Notes: generated by a model not told the origin, from the sequence alone. A DNA stretch of 29,236 bases from Methanosarcina baikalica (GCF_031461075.1 NZ_JAVKPK010000049.1:1-29236); one strand, 5' to 3'; shown: positions 1 to 8,556, counted from the first letter of the stretch. Translations and numbers: made by a program.

Positions 1-319
1 TACCGATGTAAGTGTGCATCTCATCCATTTCAACAATAGAGATCTCATTTTCGCTTTTTAGTTCTTCTAACTCCTGACCAAATTTCTTTATCCATTTTTG
101 GATAGAAACATGACTTACTCCCAAAAAACGCCCTATTGACCGAAATCCCAATCCTTCAAGATAGAGTTGTAAAGCCTGTCTCTTAACAGATGCGGAACTA
201 GCAGTTGATTTTAGCTCTACTGAATAATTATAGCCACAATCAGAGCATTTGTAGCGTTGACGGCCATTAACTTTACCATTCTTATTATGATCGAGACTCT
301 TACATCTTGGGCAGTTCAT
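1..319 (-). mobile_element. IS1-family transposase, 5' part (cut by window edge)
   Basis: Minus-strand coding region starting at ATG 319 and open to the left edge of the window. It begins with a zinc-finger-like N-terminus, MNCPRCKS, followed by RYKCSDCGYNYS (Cys pairs about 18-20 residues apart). A helix-turn-helix stretch follows (LGFRSIGRFLGVSHVSIQKW), then VEMDEMHTYIG, the start of the catalytic domain. This order of zinc ribbon, HTH and a DE-containing motif is the InsA/InsB layout of IS1-family transposases. About 106 codons are visible and the remainder lies outside the window. No frameshift is seen in this part. The element end is inferred near 363 because the minus strand there starts GGTATCTAAATAC, and IS1-family ends commonly begin with GGT; the other end is not available to confirm this. 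Confidence 0.85.
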
Positions 320-347
320 CAAGAGATATAAGTTCTCATAATATATA

Positions 348-437
348 TCAGTATTTAGATACCAATGCCAACAATTTAAACAACAATAACGCTACTATTA
401 CAGCGACACCTAAAACGATAATTTCCGTAAATACCAT
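348..437 (-). pseudogene. N-terminus of a small membrane protein, probably cut by the IS1 insertion
   Basis: A 29-codon minus-strand reading frame starts at ATG 437 (MVFTEIIVLGVAV...) and ends at TGA 348-350. Residues 5-26 form one strongly hydrophobic helix followed by Lys-Tyr. The last five codons overlap the sequence I infer to be the end of the IS1 element, so the natural protein was probably longer and the present stop is supplied by the IS. An alternative is a genuine single-helix micro-protein. There is no clear ribosome binding site, but the upstream sequence is A/T-rich enough for a TATA box and a short leader. Function unknown. Confidence 0.4.
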
Positions 438-700
438 GATATAAGATTGTTATTTTAGTATTTATTTTTGGGCTAATCGGAGTTCAATTGAAACCTAATC
501 AAAGCCTCTGATGCCTACTGCGGATGATGACCTAATTTATTGATGCAGAGGTTTTTTTGTAGCAAACCTATGTATTTTCACTGAATATTTCCATCAATTT
601 ACAGCCTGAGTTGGCACAAAGCAGGCTAAAATACAGAGTTTTTATGAAAACCGATGTATCAGGTTGTTGAAGGCCTGTGCAGCAAATGCAGTTGTTTTTC

Positions 701-1810
701 TTATACCATACCCAGTTCTTTGAGCCGATTAGGCAGGTACACTTCAGTTACGAAATCAAGGCCCTTTCCTGCAAAGGCCTGCTGTTCTGCCTTTTTTCCT
801 ATATCGAGCTGGAGCCGGATCTGCTCTTTCCAGTATTCGGACTCAAAACGTGGGTCTGAAAGTTCACTCCGCAGCGCGTTTATGTCCTGTTCTGTGAGCT
901 TGTCGGTAGAAAGTTCGTACTCGATTATATCCGAGGGCTGGAGACCAATGAATTTGGCTGCGGGTGTGGCCATAAATTCCGAGAGATGAGCACTTTTTAT
1001 AGCCCCATAGGCAACAGAGGCGTAGATCCTATAGGACCAGGGGTCACCGTCAGTAAAGACAGCTACAGGGATGCCTAATTCCTCGTTCATACGCTTGATA
1101 ATCCTGCGGGTTGACCTGGCAGGCTGCCCCTTGAGATGGACCAGGATCGCATTATGGGCCTCATCAAATCCATTTTCCATCAATCGGGCATACATACCAC
1201 CTGTCTCTATGGCTATGATCATATTTGCGTCGTGACCCTTAAACTCGATGTTTTCCACATTGAAGGGGATCTGGTATCCTCCTTCCCCCACATCCTTCTG
1301 GCAGTGAATTTTTCGCTCTCCTCGCTTTGTATGTTCTGAAATTTCAATAGGCCCATACATGGTAGCTCCATCTTCTTCAGGGCGCATATGGAAATACTCC
1401 CTCTGGAGACTGGTCAGGAGTTCAAGGTCTTCGATCAGACGATCGCTTTCAGCCTGCTCCTTGAACTTGGCAGCATCCCAGCCTTCAGATATGTAATAAA
1501 GTTCTCGAAGCGTTGAGCCGCGGTTCTGGGCAAGGTGCTCTTTTATAAGGAAATCTGTAGCATAAGTGGTCTTCAGGAGCTGGAATGCACCTTTCACGGT
1601 CTTTGCGCTTCTTTCGCTTTCCCTGTCCCCATAGACCCAGACGTCACTCTCATCGGAATATTCTATGTTTGCCTTGGTTCGGCTTGGGAGGCTGACGCTT
1701 GGGACAATCTCATCTTCAAACTGATTGTAGATCTTCTCTGCAAGCTCAAGCAGCCTTTCTCTTGCCAGGGCATCTCCCTGAATTGTTTTGCTATTTGTTT
1801 CTCTGGCCAT
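701..1810 (-). CDS. top6A: DNA topoisomerase VI subunit A (Spo11-like)
   Basis: The 369-residue catalytic subunit of the archaeal type IIB topoisomerase, which makes the double-strand break through which a second duplex passes; it works as an A2B2 tetramer. The winged-helix/CAP domain carries the active-site region STLRELYYISEGW, with the tyrosine pair at residues 105-106, one of which is the DNA-attacking residue in this family. The Toprim domain follows, with the acidic residue E203 in AIETGGMYARL and the DGD motif at D255/D257 in VFTDGDPWS. These bind Mg2+. Length and motif order are normal for euryarchaeal Top6A. The start at ATG 1810 is set by AAGGGGA seven bases upstream, inside the end of the subunit B gene. 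One base separates the two genes, so they are surely co-transcribed. A very secure call. Confidence 0.97.
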   Translation of the reverse strand: MARETNSKTIQGDALARERLLELAEKIYNQFEDEIVPSVSLPSRTKANIEYSDESDVWVYGDRESERSAKTVKGAFQLLKTTYATDFLIKEHLAQNRGSTLRELYYISEGWDAAKFKEQAESDRLIEDLELLTSLQREYFHMRPEEDGATMYGPIEISEHTKRGERKIHCQKDVGEGGYQIPFNVENIEFKGHDANMIIAIETGGMYARLMENGFDEAHNAILVHLKGQPARSTRRIIKRMNEELGIPVAVFTDGDPWSYRIYASVAYGAIKSAHLSEFMATPAAKFIGLQPSDIIEYELSTDKLTEQDINALRSELSDPRFESEYWKEQIRLQLDIGKKAEQQAFAGKGLDFVTEVYLPNRLKELGMV

Positions 1811-1811
1811 C

Positions 1812-3677
1812 TTATATCCCCTTAAAGGCCTTTGCCCCGGTTACCAGCTCTTCTTCAAGCCCTTCCACAATAAGGTCAGGGAATTTTCCAAGTTCTTTAT
1901 CTTCTGCGGACTCTATTCTGTAGCTGAGCACCTTTGAGGACCCGACTGTCGCAGACATGTCCCAGATATAATCGTAATCATTGCCCATAGTTACGACCTT
2001 TGGTTCGGGCTTTGCTCTGCTGATTGTCCAGGGCAGCATTTCATGAACCCTGAAGGAATGCGTTGAAGTCCCGAAGTTCTTGACCTTTATTATAACATCC
2101 GCAGTCCCGTCTGCATTCCTTTTTACTTTTCTGTGCACAAGCAGGTTTCCCATAATCTTTGCAACAACAGGATTGATGTCAGGGACATCTTTTTCCAGGA
2201 TGTTTGCAACCTTTAAAGCCATTTTAGGAAGCACCTTTGTAATTATAATCTCCTTTTCCCGGCGCTTCTTGAGATTGTTCTGTTTGCTCAGGTAATGCTT
2301 GAGCTTCCTTGCTACGTCTTTGATTGCAAGGTCAACCTCTTCCTTGATTACAGGAATATCCGCAATAGCATCTTTTGATTCTGAAGTAAAAGGCACGTTA
2401 ATCGAAGCTATATGAATAAGGAGGATAACAGGGCCTGTGGGAATTCCCCCACCTGGCTGGTTTAATCCGTACTGCTTCCATTTTATATCTTCAACTGCAT
2501 GTGTGGTCACGCAGCCTCCCTGCTGGTAAAGCAGAGGCACACGGTTAGCGAAACGCATGATGCTGATTTTATCCTCTTTCGAGAGGTTTCCCCCATATGC
2601 AAGCCCTACTTCCACTACAAAGGGGTTTCCGGAATATACGGAAGGTTTCCGCGTGCTTGTGGCAATGAAGTCTACATTTGTCTCTTTTTCAAGCCCCCTG
2701 TAAATTAGCTCTTCTCCGATTGGGGAAAGGCAGTCTGTGGGAGGGGCCATAATTTTTACCTTCTCAAAAGCCTCAATTAGCTTTCTTGCCTCGTGGCGGC
2801 CCAGGGACTGAGGATCGATTTCTGGATCAAGCCCTGCAGCCTTGCAGACTTCCTCGGCAGTTAGCAGGCCTATTTTACAGAAAGAGTAACGGAGAAACGG
2901 GGCAAGTTTCTGACGTTCGGTGTAACGGAGCATTTTCATGAGAGTGCCAAGCTCAATGCCTTCAGGATGGGGCAGGATTTCTTCTGCAGGGTCAGGCATC
3001 TTGTCCGTTGCCCTTTCAAAGACTTCCTCGTTGCCGTCAGGTTCGATAAGGGTAATCCTTGTATGGGGGTTTACGATTGCCGTAGCTTTAAGGTATTCAT
3101 AAATGGACTGCCTCCTTCCTTTTACGTAGGCAGCCTTCATTTCAAGTTCTATCTGGGTTCCGTGGGGGCGGAACCAGTCTTTGACCTCATCTTTCAGGAT
3201 TTCAGGCTCATTCGTACTTGTATTAATCATTAACTCGTAGTAATGGGCCGGGGCACTGGAACTGGTCTTGGAGAGGATTTTAGTATGCCTGCCTGCAGTC
3301 ATCTGGGCATAGAGCACGGCTGCGGAAATTCCTATTCCCTGCTGTCCCCTGCTCTGCTTGAGGGCATGGAATCTGGAACCATAAAGCAGCTTTGCAAAGA
3401 CTTTGGGGATTTGCTCTTTTATAATTCCGGGTCCGTTGTCTTCTATTATCACAGTTACGTAGTCTTGTCCGGTCCTTTCGACCTGGACAAGGATGTCAGG
3501 CAGGATTCCTGCTTCTTCGCAGGCGTCCAGGGAATTGTCAACAGCTTCTTTTACAGTTGTTATGAGGCTTCGAGGAGCAGAGTCAAAACCCAGGATCTGC
3601 CTGTTTTTTTCAAAAAATTCTGCGACACTTATTGACTTTTGATTTTTGGCAAGTTCTTCTGCAATGGGGAAATCCAT
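1812..3677 (-). CDS. top6B: DNA topoisomerase VI subunit B (GHKL ATPase)
   Basis: The 621-residue ATPase subunit of topoisomerase VI; ATP-driven dimerisation of this subunit closes the clamp around the captured DNA segment and signals cleavage by subunit A. The GHKL fold shows TVKEAVDNSLDA (E44 as general base, N48 for Mg2+), IIEDNGPGI near 78-85 and the lid GQQGIGISAA at 111-120. A helix-two-turn-helix region lies around 245-310. The transducer domain contains WKQYGL at 400-405, whose lysine K401 is the family switch lysine that contacts the ATP gamma-phosphate. A C-terminal Ig-like extension (about 530-615) is typical of methanosarcinal enzymes. The start at ATG 3677 has GAGGT eight bases upstream. 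It is the first gene of a top6B-top6A operon; its leader contains an unusual repeat array at 3703-3777. Confidence 0.97.
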   Translation of the reverse strand: MDFPIAEELAKNQKSISVAEFFEKNRQILGFDSAPRSLITTVKEAVDNSLDACEEAGILPDILVQVERTGQDYVTVIIEDNGPGIIKEQIPKVFAKLLYGSRFHALKQSRGQQGIGISAAVLYAQMTAGRHTKILSKTSSSAPAHYYELMINTSTNEPEILKDEVKDWFRPHGTQIELEMKAAYVKGRRQSIYEYLKATAIVNPHTRITLIEPDGNEEVFERATDKMPDPAEEILPHPEGIELGTLMKMLRYTERQKLAPFLRYSFCKIGLLTAEEVCKAAGLDPEIDPQSLGRHEARKLIEAFEKVKIMAPPTDCLSPIGEELIYRGLEKETNVDFIATSTRKPSVYSGNPFVVEVGLAYGGNLSKEDKISIMRFANRVPLLYQQGGCVTTHAVEDIKWKQYGLNQPGGGIPTGPVILLIHIASINVPFTSESKDAIADIPVIKEEVDLAIKDVARKLKHYLSKQNNLKKRREKEIIITKVLPKMALKVANILEKDVPDINPVVAKIMGNLLVHRKVKRNADGTADVIIKVKNFGTSTHSFRVHEMLPWTISRAKPEPKVVTMGNDYDYIWDMSATVGSSKVLSYRIESAEDKELGKFPDLIVEGLEEELVTGAKAFKGI

Positions 3678-3702
3678 GGAATTTTACCTCAGGCTGAAAA
3701 AT

Positions 3703-3777
3703 CAATCTAATAAAAAAATCAATCTAATATTTTTCCAATCTAATCTTTTTTTCAATCTAATGTTTTTTCAATTTAAT
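3703..3777. repeat. Five tandem 16-17 bp repeats in the top6B leader
   Basis: The 9-mer CAATCTAAT occurs at 3703, 3720, 3736 and 3753, with a fifth variant CAATTTAAT at 3769. The steps are 17, 16, 17 and 16 bp, and the spacers are runs of T or A. On the coding strand of top6B each unit reads ATTAGATTG. The array lies 26-100 bp upstream of the start codon, in or just after the promoter. It could be a row of operator sites, a slippage-prone leader, or a curved A/T-phased DNA segment. The array is read directly; the role is unknown. Confidence 0.85.
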
Positions 3778-4143
3778 GTATCCTTATATTTTACAAACAT
3801 TTAAATTAAAAAATTTCTGCTTTAGAGGCGCTGTCAGTATTAGTAGTGTTTTCTTGCAACAGCTTGCTTTCTGTACTTTTTTCTATTATGTATTTCTGTT
3901 TCTCTCATGTTATACATTTTAATAATACGGTGCCTTTTTAAAAGTACTTATTATATTGTAAAGAATACTTTTATGTCGTAACTGTTTCAAGCAGAATTAT
4001 AATAAAAGCCTTTAAATGAAGAGTTTCTAAAAGCTTCTGTTTCAATAAAAAGTTAAAGTATAAATGCCAGCGCATGCTAAAAAAATGTCGGATTTTTTTC
4101 CGTTATATCTTGCCGGATTGCGCTGACATCGAAACCGGGCAGC
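3778..4143. other. AT-rich intergenic region between the Lrp-like gene and top6B
   Basis: I see no convincing coding sequence. Just beyond the repeat array, the minus strand has A/T-rich stretches (around 3785-3810) that could hold the top6B TATA box, but none stands out as canonical. The low-coordinate side of the next gene down, near 4079-4102, has a T-tract and small hairpin reported separately. The middle is low-complexity A/T sequence without visible inverted repeats. Confidence 0.5.
4079..4102 (-). terminator. U-tract/hairpin terminator after the Lrp-like gene
   Basis: On the minus strand, a small CGGA...TCCG hairpin with an A-rich loop is followed by ACA and seven T residues, about 40-65 bases past the stop of the Lrp-like gene. 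U-tracts are the known core of archaeal intrinsic termination; the hairpin may be incidental. Confidence 0.4.
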
Positions 4144-4374
4144 TTAAAGTTCTGCCCCTACAATTGTCCTGCTGGCTGTTACGGTTTCGCTTTCCCTGAT
4201 TCTATCTACCACTTCGCTCAGGACGTTCACGTCTTCAACATCTATAATTATTACAAAATCATATTCCCCAAAGACATGGTAAACGTCCTTAATCCCTTCT
4301 ATGTTCTTCAATTCCCTGTATGCTGCCTTTTCATAACCCGGCAGCACGTTTATCATTGTGACTCCTATTACCAT
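4144..4374 (-). CDS. Stand-alone Lrp/AsnC ligand-binding (RAM) domain protein
   Basis: A 76-residue protein matching only the C-terminal regulation-of-amino-acid-metabolism domain of Lrp/AsnC regulators: beta strand VIGVTMINVLPG, helix EKAAYRELKNIEG, then VYHVFGEYDFVIIIDVED and a second helix before TVTASRTIVGAEL. There is no DNA-binding HTH domain. In the family this ferredoxin-like fold forms dimers and octamers that bind amino acids between subunits, so the protein may modulate a full-length Lrp by mixed oligomers or act as a free sensor. It is divergent from the MgtE genes across a 204 bp spacer and is probably transcribed alone. The substrate cannot be told from the sequence. Confidence 0.88.
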   Translation of the reverse strand: MVIGVTMINVLPGYEKAAYRELKNIEGIKDVYHVFGEYDFVIIIDVEDVNVLSEVVDRIRESETVTASRTIVGAEL

Positions 4375-4578
4375 GGATACCCACTATCAGGTAACGGTTG
4401 CAAGTTATTTATTTTTTATCCAGAAATGGAAAAATGTGAGAAAATTGAGTGAGGGCTTTACCTTCTAATTTATTTTCAAAAAGGATCCAGAGCTTTCAGG
4501 ATAGAAATCTTTGAACAGATTTTTCCATTTTCTTGGGTTAGCGATTATTTTAATAATATCAGTGTATAATACAGGCGC

Positions 4579-5205
4579 ATGCCCTCAGAGTCGCACAGGG
4601 ACGAAGATATTTTCGAATCCAAATTTATTGATAAATACCTGAGCGAATACGCGAGTGTTTCATCAATAGTACGTGAAGCTTTGCCCTTTGAACTTATTGC
4701 GACTGTAGGGGGGGTCTTTGCAGGGATAATATTTTCGGGAATGACAAATGAACTTGAGATGATCCCTGGATTGATGGTGATTTATCCCGGCGTGCTCGGA
4801 CTTAGGGGGAACATTTCCTCTACCCTTGGCTCCAGGCTTGGCAGTGCAATTCATCTGGGGCTCATTACAGGGTTCGACAGACATAACCCCGAACTTACCA
4901 ATAATATCTCCGGTTCTCTTCTTCTGGGTTTTATTGCCGCTATAATGCTCGGATTTCTTGGGCACTTTGTAACACTTGCTCTTGGCTTCGAAAGTGCCGG
5001 TGCCTTTAAACTTATCCTTATCTGTGTAATTTCAGCCCTTACATCCGGGGTAATTCTCTCTTTTGTTGCAGTCCTGCTGGCCATAGGGATGTTCAGATTT
5101 GGTTTTGATCCTGATAATGTTGTCACGCCTTCTATTGCAACTATCGGGGACATTGTCTCTATGTTTCTGCTTTTCCTCTCGGCAAAACTGGTGGTGATGC
5201 TTTGA
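4579..5205 (+). CDS. MgtE-domain divalent cation transporter, half-protein 1
   Basis: A 208-residue integral membrane protein with about five hydrophobic helices, equivalent to one MgtE/SLC41 membrane domain. The hallmark is IYPGVLGLRGNISS, then LGSRLGSAIHLG around residues 75-95, the pore-helix and cation-site region of MgtE. The cytoplasmic N and CBS domains of bacterial MgtE are absent. Its stop overlaps the TTG start of the next gene by four bases, so the two products are translationally coupled and probably assemble as a heteromeric pore. The usual substrates of the family are Mg2+ or other divalent cations; which ion is used here is not visible. There is no strong ribosome binding site before ATG 4579, and the A/T-rich block around 4543-4557 suggests a very short leader. 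Confidence 0.85.
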   Translation: MPSESHRDEDIFESKFIDKYLSEYASVSSIVREALPFELIATVGGVFAGIIFSGMTNELEMIPGLMVIYPGVLGLRGNISSTLGSRLGSAIHLGLITGFDRHNPELTNNISGSLLLGFIAAIMLGFLGHFVTLALGFESAGAFKLILICVISALTSGVILSFVAVLLAIGMFRFGFDPDNVVTPSIATIGDIVSMFLLFLSAKLVVML

Positions 5206-5780
5206 GAAAAATCGGGCATCAAACCCCTTACTACACAGTAAATGGCATAATTCGGCGTGGGCTTCCGGTACTTTTGATCACATGTGTAATGGGGATTATT
5301 GTCGGGCAGATTCTGAACTCAAGAGAGAAAAGCCTTATCTCCATGCCCGCGATACTGATTCTTATTCCTTCCCTCATCAAGATCGGAGGAGATACCGGCA
5401 GCATGCTTGGAGCCAGGCTTTCATCGGCTTTCCACATGGGACTTGGAGATAATCTCAGAAGTAACCCGGTCGTACGCAACAGCGTTATTGCAGCTTCAAT
5501 TGTGGGGATTGTTTCCTCAATTTCTGTCAGTATACTGGTTTTTCTGGCAAGTAATTTCATGGGATTCGGTATGCCTTTCCTCACCCTTCTGGAAATAACC
5601 CTTATAGCAGTTGTAATAGAACTTTCCGTTGTATACTCTGCAACAGTTGCTATTTCGTTTGCTTCTCACCGTTTCGGGGTCGACCCGGACGATACGGTAA
5701 TCCCTTTTATAGCAAGTCTTGGAGACCTAGTAGGGGTTACAGGAATTCTCATAGCTCTCCATCTGTTGAAGATTTTATAA
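5202..5780 (+). CDS. MgtE-domain divalent cation transporter, half-protein 2
   Basis: A 192-residue membrane protein, the second MgtE/SLC41 half. ILIPSLIKIGGDTGSMLGARL near residues 50-70 matches the signature seen in half 1, and five hydrophobic helices follow the same order. The start is TTG 5202, inside TTGAG overlapping the stop of half 1; MRKIGHQTPYY gives a short positive N-terminus. The two halves together equal one tandem SLC41-type protein, so the pair may work as a fixed heterodimer in the cytoplasmic membrane. The following PhoU/TrkA-C gene probably belongs to the same functional unit. Confidence 0.84.
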   Translation: MRKIGHQTPYYTVNGIIRRGLPVLLITCVMGIIVGQILNSREKSLISMPAILILIPSLIKIGGDTGSMLGARLSSAFHMGLGDNLRSNPVVRNSVIAASIVGIVSSISVSILVFLASNFMGFGMPFLTLLEITLIAVVIELSVVYSATVAISFASHRFGVDPDDTVIPFIASLGDLVGVTGILIALHLLKIL

Positions 5781-5882
5781 ATAATATCGTTTGATTGAAA
5801 ACCGGTTTCATTATTCAATTTTATTATATTCCAATCAGGTTCTCAAACCCCTGAATAATTCAAAAATTAATAATTACTATGA

Positions 5883-5892
5883 GGTATATACT
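5883..5892 (+). promoter_or_regulatory. TATA box for the PhoU/TrkA-C gene
   Basis: GGTATATACTC lies about 45 bases before ATG 5931, leaving an expected leader of about 20 nt if transcription starts some 25 bases downstream. It suggests that this gene can be transcribed independently of the MgtE pair. Confidence 0.55.
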
Positions 5893-5930
5893 CATACACA
5901 CCAACATAAGGTAGAGTTGATATAGAGACC

Positions 5931-7130
5931 ATGTTCCCTAAAGAATTCAGATACAGTCCAAGGAATCTTAAGGATCTTTTGACTGAGATGAAGGATACTT
6001 CCGAACTCATGGTAGACCTTGCGTACTCTGCAGTGATCTATGATGATGAGGATATTGCAGAAGAGGTACTCAATCTTGAAGATAAGATGGATACCCTCGA
6101 TTATCATATGAAGATGGCCGCGATGTTAAGCACACGCAGGGTCGACGAGGCAGAAGAACTCCTTGGAGTTTTACAGGTTGCTGCATCTTCGGAAAATATC
6201 TCAAATGCCGCAGGCGATATTGCCAAAATAGTTCTTATGAATATGGGCATTCCGATGGAACTGAAAGTGGCTCTCAGGGAAGCGGAAGAGACCGTAGTCA
6301 GGGCAACAGTCGCCGCAGAATCTTTAATGGCAGGCCGTACGCTTGGTGACCTCGAACTTGACCTCGAGACAGGCATGTGGGTTATTGCTATCCGGAGAAA
6401 CGAAGACTGGATTTATGATCCTGACAAGGAAACCCGCCTTCGCCAGGGAGACGTTCTGATTTCCAGAGGGCATGATGAAGGAGTCCCTCTTTTCTTCGAA
6501 ATGGCTACGACAAGGAAATTTGTTCCAAGGGAAATAGAAAACAATAGACTCTTAAAAGACCTTGAACACGCCGTGGATATTATCGTGGACATGAAGAACA
6601 TGTCCGAACTTTCGGTAGGGCTTGCATACTCTGCTATTCTTTTTGACAACGAAGATATTGCGTATGAGGTCAGCGCTCTCGAATCCGAAATGGATTCAAT
6701 GAAATACGAACTTCAGCACTGGGTGCTTGAGACCGCAAAGCATGTTGAGGATGTTAACCTGCTCAGGGGAATCCTTCACCTTGCAAGTGCCTCTGAAGCC
6801 ATTTCCGATGCCGCCTACGGAATTGCAGATACAGTGCTCAGGGATATAGAACTCCACCCAATTATTACCCTCGCAGTCCGGAATTCCGAAGAGGTTATCA
6901 CGAGGCTCCAGGTTGAAAAATGTTCTCCGATAGTCGGAAAGACTTTCTTCGAATTGAGGCTTGAGACTGAAACCGGACTGCATGTAATGGCAATCAAAAG
7001 GGCTGACCGCTGGGTCTATGCTCCAAAAGGCAACACAGCTGTCCAGGCAGGAGACATGCTTATTGCACGCGGCTCAAGGATTGGAGAAGGAGCGCTTATA
7101 GAGATGTGCGAGTGCAAGTTGCGCCAGTAG
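5931..7130 (+). CDS. Tandem PhoU / TrkA-C (RCK_C) domain protein, ion-channel or transporter regulator
   Basis: A soluble 399-residue protein made of two similar halves. Each half has a PhoU-like helical bundle (MVDLAYSAVIYDDEDIAEEV near 24; SVGLAYSAILFDNEDIAYEV near 226) followed by an RCK_C/TrkA-C domain (LELDLETGMWVIAIRRNEDW near 143 and LRLETETGLHVMAIKRADRW near 343). Each RCK_C domain ends in a GDVLISRG or GDMLIARG strand. RCK_C domains usually bind ligands and gate K+ channels or transporters. There is no pore or membrane helix, so the frequent database label of potassium channel protein would be wrong. The position directly behind two MgtE halves suggests that it controls that cation transporter. 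The internal duplication is obvious by eye. Confidence 0.87.
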   Translation: MFPKEFRYSPRNLKDLLTEMKDTSELMVDLAYSAVIYDDEDIAEEVLNLEDKMDTLDYHMKMAAMLSTRRVDEAEELLGVLQVAASSENISNAAGDIAKIVLMNMGIPMELKVALREAEETVVRATVAAESLMAGRTLGDLELDLETGMWVIAIRRNEDWIYDPDKETRLRQGDVLISRGHDEGVPLFFEMATTRKFVPREIENNRLLKDLEHAVDIIVDMKNMSELSVGLAYSAILFDNEDIAYEVSALESEMDSMKYELQHWVLETAKHVEDVNLLRGILHLASASEAISDAAYGIADTVLRDIELHPIITLAVRNSEEVITRLQVEKCSPIVGKTFFELRLETETGLHVMAIKRADRWVYAPKGNTAVQAGDMLIARGSRIGEGALIEMCECKLRQ

Positions 7131-7335
7131 TTCACCACCTCTAATTGACAATTAACCGTAATTTCTCCTATCGCCTGTAGCTGATAAATCAATAATTGCC
7201 TTTGGGATGGCCAGGATACTGCAGGATAACAACTTGCAGTCCCAAACCCGTTCCGACGGTTTGCTCCGGGGCCATTTATTGAAAGTATACTCCAGATGAC
7301 CGCCTGGAAATTCTTCGCAAACTTTTTTAAAAGCC

Positions 7336-7343
7336 CATATATT
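7336..7343 (+). promoter_or_regulatory. TATA box for the DUF362 gene
   Basis: CATATATT about 45-50 bases before the chosen ATG at 7387, with AGGAG at 7375-7379 as ribosome binding site. The spacing fits an archaeal promoter with a leader of about 20 nt. The upstream stretch 7131-7335 shows no gene. Confidence 0.5.
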
Positions 7344-7386
7344 CTTATTATATCTCGGATTACAATTACTATTCAGGAGTTTGATT

Positions 7387-8265
7387 ATGGCAATTGTTGG
7401 GCTATCAAGAAATAGGGATACCCTGGAATCCGTAAGAGCAGCAGTGGAACTGGCAGGAGGGCTCGGAATTGAAGAAGGGTCTACTGTACTGATTCGGCCG
7501 AATGCAAATACTGCAGATCTGCCCCCTGGTTCGACAAACCCGGAGGTGCTGAGAGGGGCTATACGGGAAGCAAGAAAATGCAATCCGGGAAAGATTATTG
7601 TTGCTGAAAAGTCGATGACCACGCTGGATACTGAGAGTGTGCTGAAGGAACTTGGGCTCTGGCAGGTTGCTGAGGCCGAAGGAGTGGACGAAATTCTTAC
7701 TTTTGACCATATGAAACGCTTGCATTTGAAGCCCGACGGCGCTTCTTCCTGGCCTGAGGGGTTGTATGTCCCCGAACTTCTGGCTTCAGTCGACTATATA
7801 ATTGCGCTTCCTGTAGTCAAGACTCACTGGACTGCAACCTTTACCATGGGCCTTAAGTCACAGATCAGCATAACCGCAGACGGGGATAGGAGGCGGCTTC
7901 CTCATGGGCAATATAGGGATATGCTTTTCGGGAACATGATTGCCGAGTCAAACCTTGTCTACATGCCTGATTTTTATATCTCGGATGCTACAAAATGCTT
8001 TGTTACCAACGGCCCTAACCTGGGAACGCTGAGAGAGCCTGACATCGTACTGGCAAGTTCGGATGTGATCGCAAACGACACTGTAGGCCTTGCCCTCCTG
8101 AAAACCCTTGGTACGATTTCCAGGATCCAGGAGCACTCGGTCTGGGCCCAACCCCAGATTATACGAGCTGTGGAACTGGAGTTAGGGGTGCACGGCAGGG
8201 AAGAAATAACTATAAAAAGCTCAGGTGTCGAGGAAGTAGAAGAGATTATTGCCAACCTTGCGTGA
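7387..8265 (+). CDS. DUF362 family protein
   Basis: A 292-residue cytoplasmic protein of the DUF362 family. The N-terminus holds an RPNANTADLPPGSTNPEVL stretch (about 38-56), corresponding to the K/R-PN motif of the family, followed by IIVAEKSM. The centre contains VDYIIALPVVKTHWTATFTM (about 136-155), the family core with conserved Lys-Thr-His, then GLKSQIS. Family members are often linked to metal or Fe-S related processes, but the biochemical role is not established and this copy has no ferredoxin domain. I chose ATG 7387 rather than TTG 7381 because AGGAG ends seven bases before the ATG and would be only one base from the TTG. It is probably monocistronic; the zinc-ribbon gene downstream has its own TATA box. 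Confidence 0.85.
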   Translation: MAIVGLSRNRDTLESVRAAVELAGGLGIEEGSTVLIRPNANTADLPPGSTNPEVLRGAIREARKCNPGKIIVAEKSMTTLDTESVLKELGLWQVAEAEGVDEILTFDHMKRLHLKPDGASSWPEGLYVPELLASVDYIIALPVVKTHWTATFTMGLKSQISITADGDRRRLPHGQYRDMLFGNMIAESNLVYMPDFYISDATKCFVTNGPNLGTLREPDIVLASSDVIANDTVGLALLKTLGTISRIQEHSVWAQPQIIRAVELELGVHGREEITIKSSGVEEVEEIIANLA

Positions 8266-8510
8266 TTACGGTTTGGAAAACATTCCGGTTTAGCAATAAC
8301 CCCGGGGTAGAAGACGTAAGCCAGTAGACCTCAGAAAGCCAGATTTCCTGCCGCTTGAATTTGAAAGTTAAATTTATGAGGTTGGCAGGTTTTAACAATT
8401 TTACATTAATTTTGCATTAATTCTACAGTAATTTTACTCATCTCGTTTTCTGATTTTCCTTTTTTACCTCTGATTTTTCATGACTGTGCAAATATGCTCA
8501 TCTATTACCA

Positions 8511-8520
8511 TAATATATTT
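8511..8520 (+). promoter_or_regulatory. TATA box for the zinc-ribbon gene
   Basis: TAATATATTT about 40 bases before ATG 8557, followed by GGGGGAA five bases before the start codon. The rest of 8266-8510 is A/T-rich with no clear gene. Confidence 0.5.
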
Positions 8521-8556
8521 ATTTTCGACTTTCCCATAGATTATGGGGGAATTTTC

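Noticed and set aside
481..560. CCTCTG...CAGAGG with T7 as a terminator for top6A
   Set aside because: The T-tract is on the plus strand, while top6A is transcribed from the minus strand; the stem is short with a long loop.
3243..3635. Plus-strand 130-codon frame inside top6B
   Set aside because: It overlaps the conserved GHKL ATPase domain and has no start signals or recognisable domain.
5931..7130. Potassium channel
   Set aside because: The protein has RCK_C and PhoU domains but no transmembrane segment or TVGYG-type filter, so it cannot be the channel itself.
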